Under the pieces are notes generated by a model, which was given only the letters and a program-made list of their open reading frames with translations, was not told where the DNA came from and ran no database searches. This document shows positions 60,477-64,000 of a stretch of DNA of 64,000 bases, in pieces. The translations under genes were made by a program, and so were the position numbers. The DNA is taken from contig NZ_JACHXW010000017.1 of NCBI RefSeq assembly GCF_014192395.1, positions 43,331 through 107,330 of the forward strand, read 5' to 3'. Position 1 is the first letter of the stretch. Each line of letters opens with the position of its first letter. The stretch is from Paenibacillus endophyticus. GTDB taxonomy: Bacteria; Bacillota; Bacilli; Paenibacillales; Paenibacillaceae.

Positions 60477-62006
60477 ATGACCTCAACATTTCATTCCTTG
60501 GAAACATCTAAGCGGAGCTTGATCACCCAACAGGTAGCTTTAAGTACGCTTAGCCATAACATATCAAATGCCAACACACCTGGATACACTAGACAAAAGG
60601 TCACTATGGTAGCTACGAGACCAATTGAAGCGTATGGCATGTCTAAATCAAATGCCCCAGGACAATTGGGAACAGGTGTAGAATATACGTCGATTACACG
60701 AATTCGGGATGCTTTTTTGGATGCTCAATATCGTGAGCAATCTGATATTGCAGGCAGCACTGCCATACAAGCGGACACGTTAAGCAAGCTTGAGTCGTTT
60801 GTTAACGAGCCATCGGAAACAAGTATCCGAACGGTGTTATCTGGTTTCTGGGATGCATGGTCTGATTTAAGTAAAGATCCAGAGAACGTAACTGCCCGAG
60901 AGATTTTGGTAGAACGCACACAGGCACTGACTGATACGTTCAATGGCTTGAGCGGTCAGCTGACTGACTTGCAAGATGACCTGAATTCGAATATAGATGC
61001 AACAGCAGCGGAAGCAAATACGTTATCAAACTCAATTGCGTCGCTGAATGCACAAATTAAAAAAATTGAGTCGCTCGGCGATAATGCAAATGACTTACGG
61101 GATCAACGTGATTATCTCACTGACCAGCTCTCCAATCTTGTGAATGTTAATGTTGTGGAAACAGCAGATGGCTATTCGATTACAATGGGAGGAGCTCCGC
61201 TAGTAGAGGGAGAGGCTTCCACGGCATTGACTCCTGCAACGCTTGCAACGGCTTTCGCCGGTGGGACATTAACAGGCGGTAAAGTGCATGGTATGTATAC
61301 CTCGTTGAATGATGTAGGCGAGTTTTTACAACAGTTGGACACACTAGCAAATACCATTGCAAATGGTGACGTCGAAGTAACGATACCTGCTGGCTCCGTT
61401 CTGCCGGGAACAACGACTCCTACCGCAACAGACCAAGTGATGATCGTAAAAGGTATTAATGGTCTCCATAAGCTCGGCTACACGCTAACGGATCCAGCGA
61501 CGGTAGGCGAAGATATTTTTACAATGAAGAATGGTTCGACTACGATTACGGCTGCAAGCATACAGTTGAATGCTAGCATTGCAGTCGATTCCAATAAAAT
61601 TGCATCTTCGATGAGAACAACTGCGGTGAACGGCGTAGCGACAGTAGTAAAAGGTAATAATAGCTTAGCTCTTCTGATGGGACAATTATCGGATTCGAAG
61701 TTTTCATTCGATGAGACTGCATCGGGCGGAACAGTGAAGATTGCTACAGTTGGTGATTTCTATAGCGCCGTAGTTGGTGCTTTGGGGGTCAAAAGCCAAG
61801 CAGCCATGCGGGATAACGCGAATGCAGAAGCGCAATTGGCTCAAGTAGATAGCAGTAGGATGTCGATTAGCGGCGTTTCATTGGATGAGGAAATGTCGGA
61901 TATGATTAAATATCAATATGCCTACACGGCTGCAGCACGTTTTATGACGACTTTTGACGAAATGCTGGATAAGTTGATTAATGGCACAGGTACAGTAGGC
62001 CGTTAA
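60477..62006 (+). CDS. flgK: Flagellar hook-associated protein 1 FlgK
   Basis: A 509-residue hook-filament junction protein. The N-terminal signature is FHSLETSKRSLITQQVALST then LSHNISNANTPGYTRQKV. The long helical D1 region follows (about 120-220). The C-terminus is SRMSISGVSLDEEMSDMIKY then QYAYTAAARFMTTFDEML. The middle is a variable domain (about 230-440). AAGGAGG lies 7 bases before the ATG. It is exported by the flagellar secretion system without a signal peptide, with FlgN as chaperone. Confidence 0.95.
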   Translation: MTSTFHSLETSKRSLITQQVALSTLSHNISNANTPGYTRQKVTMVATRPIEAYGMSKSNAPGQLGTGVEYTSITRIRDAFLDAQYREQSDIAGSTAIQADTLSKLESFVNEPSETSIRTVLSGFWDAWSDLSKDPENVTAREILVERTQALTDTFNGLSGQLTDLQDDLNSNIDATAAEANTLSNSIASLNAQIKKIESLGDNANDLRDQRDYLTDQLSNLVNVNVVETADGYSITMGGAPLVEGEASTALTPATLATAFAGGTLTGGKVHGMYTSLNDVGEFLQQLDTLANTIANGDVEVTIPAGSVLPGTTTPTATDQVMIVKGINGLHKLGYTLTDPATVGEDIFTMKNGSTTITAASIQLNASIAVDSNKIASSMRTTAVNGVATVVKGNNSLALLMGQLSDSKFSFDETASGGTVKIATVGDFYSAVVGALGVKSQAAMRDNANAEAQLAQVDSSRMSISGVSLDEEMSDMIKYQYAYTAAARFMTTFDEMLDKLINGTGTVGR

Positions 62007-62079
62007 TCTTTCTATGAATATCTAACGAGCTTACTTTATATCATTCGATCGTATATATCTATAAACAGGAGGCTTCGTT

Positions 62080-62988
62080 ATGGCGCTTAGAATTACGCAG
62101 GGAATGATGCACTCGCAGCTTTCCCGCAACATCAACACGAACTTAAAGTCGATGGCTTCTATTCAGCAGCAAGCATCATCAGGACTTAAGCTAAACAAAG
62201 CATCAGATGATCCGGTAGGTATTACTTACTCCTTGCGTTATCGGTCAGAGCTGTCAAGTAACGAGCAATTCGAGAAAAATACAGGCCAGGCTGCATCATG
62301 GCTTGATTTTACGGATACAGTTATCAACCAGGCTGGGGATATCATGCAACGATTGAAGGAATTAACAGCGCAGGCTTCTAACGGTACCAATCCGCAAGAA
62401 GCGCTTGATGCTGTGAAAAGTGAAGTTGCAGAGCTGAAAAATCAAATGATTGATATTGCCAATAGTAAAATGAACGGAAAGTATATATTTAACGGAGAAA
62501 TGTTCGATAGAATACCTTATGATACGACTAATCCGCTTTTTGATGCAAAAGCGATCGTAACGGATAATACATCTGTTAATTATTCAGTGGGTACTGACGT
62601 GAAGATAGGAATTAGCCTTACAGGCAATGATGTATTCGGTGCCGCTAATGCAGCAGATAATGTATTTGCAGTTATTGATCGCATTACCACTCAATTAAAT
62701 AACGGAAATTACAATGGTATTTCTTCTGAAATTCCGAATATTGAGAGTAGCTACGATAGGATGTTAAATGGCCGTGCTCAAATCGGAGCCAAGGCCAATC
62801 GCGTTGAATTGATGCAAGCCAGAATAGCGGATTTCAAGCTTAGCCTAACGGATATGCAATCTAAAGTTGAGGATGCTGATTTGGAGCAGGTGCTGATTGA
62901 TTCTACAACGAGTCAAACTATTTACGAGGCTTCTCTTTCCGTGGGTGCGAAGGTCATTAGTAAATCCTTGGTCGATTTTTTACGGTAG
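62080..62988 (+). CDS. flgL: Flagellar hook-associated protein 3 FlgL
   Basis: A 302-residue flagellin-like junction protein. N-terminal signature: RITQGMMHSQLSRNINTNLK and QQASSGLKLNKASDDPVGIT. C-terminal helices: YDRMLNGRAQIGAKANRVEL and TTSQTIYEASLSVGAKVI. The short middle is the outer domain. AGGAGG lies 8 bases upstream. A 7-bp inverted repeat GAAGCTA / TAGCTTC (63032-63038, 63059-63065) after it could be a weak terminator. yviE, which follows flgL in B. subtilis, is absent. Confidence 0.95.
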   Translation: MALRITQGMMHSQLSRNINTNLKSMASIQQQASSGLKLNKASDDPVGITYSLRYRSELSSNEQFEKNTGQAASWLDFTDTVINQAGDIMQRLKELTAQASNGTNPQEALDAVKSEVAELKNQMIDIANSKMNGKYIFNGEMFDRIPYDTTNPLFDAKAIVTDNTSVNYSVGTDVKIGISLTGNDVFGAANAADNVFAVIDRITTQLNNGNYNGISSEIPNIESSYDRMLNGRAQIGAKANRVELMQARIADFKLSLTDMQSKVEDADLEQVLIDSTTSQTIYEASLSVGAKVISKSLVDFLR

Positions 62989-63101
62989 TATAAGCGGCTC
63001 AAATAGATGAAATAACGATATGGTATATAATGAAGCTATGGAATCGGTAACGATGCTGTAGCTTCTTCTATTAGTAAATACATAATTGGAGCGTGAACAT
63101 C

Positions 63102-63545
63102 ATGGTATTCGAAACAAGCAGATTTGGTTTATTGGAATATGAAGAAGAAAAGGTGATTACCTTTTCTGGAGGCATGCCAGGTTTTAAAAAATATCAGAAT
63201 TATACGATTGTCGTTATAGAGGAGAGTCCATTCCATTATCTGCAGTCAGTGGAGGAGGGGGCCCTGGCCTTTATTATCGCTTCTCCTTTTGATTTTTTCC
63301 ATGAATATCAGTTTGACCTGCCAGAACAATTGATAGAAGCGATGAGTCTACATAGCAAGGAACAGATTCAGGTCTATAACATAATCAATGTCCAGGGTGA
63401 GTTGGCTGCTGCAACGATGAATTTGGCTGCGCCTATTATTATTAATACAACGGATCGTACAGGCATGCAGTATATATTGCCGAATGGCGGCTATTCTATT
63501 CATCAACCGTTGTTTTCTAAACGCGTATCGGTAGGGGGAGAATGA
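63102..63545 (+). CDS. fliW: Flagellar assembly factor FliW
   Basis: A 147-residue cytoplasmic beta-barrel protein that binds flagellin and antagonises CsrA. Motifs: ITFSGGMPGFKKYQNYTIV, SPFHYLQSVEEGALAFIIAS, and a C-terminal stretch with NLAAPIIINTTDRTGMQYIL. ATG 63102 is taken because GGAG lies 10 bases upstream; GTG 63093 is too close to that site. csrA follows one base after the stop and hag is next, as in the FliW-CsrA-Hag partner-switch module. Confidence 0.95.
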   Translation: MVFETSRFGLLEYEEEKVITFSGGMPGFKKYQNYTIVVIEESPFHYLQSVEEGALAFIIASPFDFFHEYQFDLPEQLIEAMSLHSKEQIQVYNIINVQGELAAATMNLAAPIIINTTDRTGMQYILPNGGYSIHQPLFSKRVSVGGE

Positions 63546-63546
63546 T

Positions 63547-63783
63547 ATGCTTGTATTGACGAGAAAGAAAGGCGAATCAATACTCGTAGGTGATGATATT
63601 GAAATAAGCATATTGGAGCTAACGGGGGATACGGTGAGGATTGGGATAAAAGCACCGGGAGAAGTAGGGATCTTGCGTAAGGAGCTCTATGTTTCAGTAG
63701 AGAGCATGAATCAAAACGCAGAAAAATCGAGTATTACTGCCAGCGAGCTCATTAATCAGTTCAAAAAAATGAAAAAAGAATAA
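63547..63783 (+). CDS. csrA: Translational repressor CsrA
   Basis: A 78-residue RNA-binding dimer. The core MLVLTRKKGESILVGDDIEI is conserved, with the RNA-contact residues Leu4 and the later Arg in VGILRKELY (the 'R44' position). The family is normally 61-75 residues; here the C-terminal helix and tail are a little longer (SMNQNAEKSSITASELINQF). GTAGGGGGAG lies upstream of ATG 63547. It represses hag by binding the leader at 63858-63871 and at the ribosome site; FliW relieves this. Confidence 0.96.
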   Translation: MLVLTRKKGESILVGDDIEISILELTGDTVRIGIKAPGEVGILRKELYVSVESMNQNAEKSSITASELINQFKKMKKE

Positions 63784-63792
63784 ATTTAGCTA

Positions 63793-63819
63793 TAAACAAT
63801 TGCGGAATAACACCGATAA
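63793..63819 (+). promoter_or_regulatory. Sigma-D promoter of hag
   Basis: TAAA (63793-63796), exactly 15 bases, ACCGATAA (63812-63819): one mismatch from the sigma-D -10. It gives a leader of about 78 bases. Confidence 0.8.
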
Positions 63820-63857
63820 TAGACATAGGGCTTATTGGGGCAACTACATAAAGCTTA

Positions 63858-63871
63858 CCACATGGATGTGG
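63858..63871 (+). promoter_or_regulatory. CsrA-binding hairpin in the hag leader
   Basis: CCACA-TGGA-TGTGG: a 5-bp stem presenting GGA in the loop, the classical CsrA site. A second GGA lies in the ribosome site AAGGAGG (63889-63895), so bound CsrA would block translation as described for B. subtilis hag. Confidence 0.75.
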
Positions 63872-63903
63872 GACTAAATAACCATTTCAAGGAGGAAATT
63901 ACA

Positions 63904-64000
63904 ATGCGTATAAACCACAATATTACAGCTTTGAACACTCACCGTAACATGGGCCTTAACAACGCCGCTGCTGGCAAATCGATGGAGAAACTATCTTCCG
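63904..64000 (+). CDS. hag: Flagellin, N-terminal fragment
   Basis: The first 32 codons before the window ends: MRINHNITALNTHRNMGLNN then AAAGKSMEKLSS, the standard flagellin D0 start. AAGGAGG lies 8 bases upstream. It follows fliW and csrA and has a sigma-D promoter and a CsrA hairpin in its leader. The gene continues beyond base 64000. Confidence 0.95.
   Translation, partial: MRINHNITALNTHRNMGLNNAAAGKSMEKLSS

Noticed and set aside
1..64000. Mobile elements, prophage, defence or biosynthetic islands
   Set aside because: No transposase, integrase, tRNA, inverted-end pair or toxin-type gene was seen; gene order is largely that expected for core chromosome.

Overview
The window reads as a chromosome segment of a spore-forming, flagellated, S-layer-bearing Firmicute, most probably Paenibacillus. 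The case rests on four things: a NADH:quinone oxidoreductase (complex I) operon; sporulation genes (spoIID, spoIIQ, spoIIID, an alpha/beta SASP); CsaB with many SLH-domain proteins; and a comF-flgM-flgK-flgL-fliW-csrA-hag run ordered as in Bacillus subtilis. There are no tRNA or rRNA genes, insertion sequences, prophage genes or CRISPR arrays.

Layout. 1-5525: end of the complex I operon (nuoJ tail, nuoK, L, M, N). 5526-9279: a gene-poor gap and a large SLH-anchored subtilase. 9415-21012: a cell-envelope and sporulation block with B. subtilis-like order (DUF1146, murA, spoIID, spoIIQ, spoIIID, mbl, flhO, flhP, EpuA-like). It is interrupted between murA and spoIID by a three-gene YknXYZ/MacAB-type ABC exporter. 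21137-23347 (minus): secreted protein of Big2 repeats. 23593-26605: CDP-alcohol phosphatidyltransferase, fabZ, phosphoglucomutase pgcA. 26641-31912: secondary cell wall polymer (SCWP) locus (DUF5693 membrane protein, csaB, tagA-like, tagO-like). 32173-42185: surface proteins, including the probable main S-layer protein (36851-39304), an unrecognised 693-residue secreted protein and a small exported protein. 42297-43949: SASP and metK. 44130-51404: a 1460-residue SLH protein and a phosphodiester glycosidase. 51481-53377: degS-degU. 53485-54954 (minus): LPXTG protein. 55313-59028: unknown gene, comFA, comFC. 59142-64000: flagellar genes ending inside hag.

How it fits together. The SCWP genes build and pyruvylate the polymer that SLH domains bind, and four SLH proteins are encoded within the window. 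SpoIIQ, SpoIID and SpoIIID act in engulfment and mother-cell gene control. FlgM, FliW and CsrA control flagellin at the sigma-D and translational levels; the hag leader keeps a clear CsrA-type hairpin. Sigma-D-like promoter sequences precede flgM and hag. A third, unexpected one precedes an SLH protein gene (31977-32004).

Most of the window is ordinary core chromosome. The places most worth attention are the S-layer leader (two Shine-Dalgarno/start pairs plus a hairpin), the metK leader (terminator-like hairpin without a SAM riboswitch), a structured G-rich element after mbl, and the unrecognised secreted proteins beside the S-layer gene. I did not find a clearly new multi-gene system. All domain calls come from reading motifs; no database search was run.
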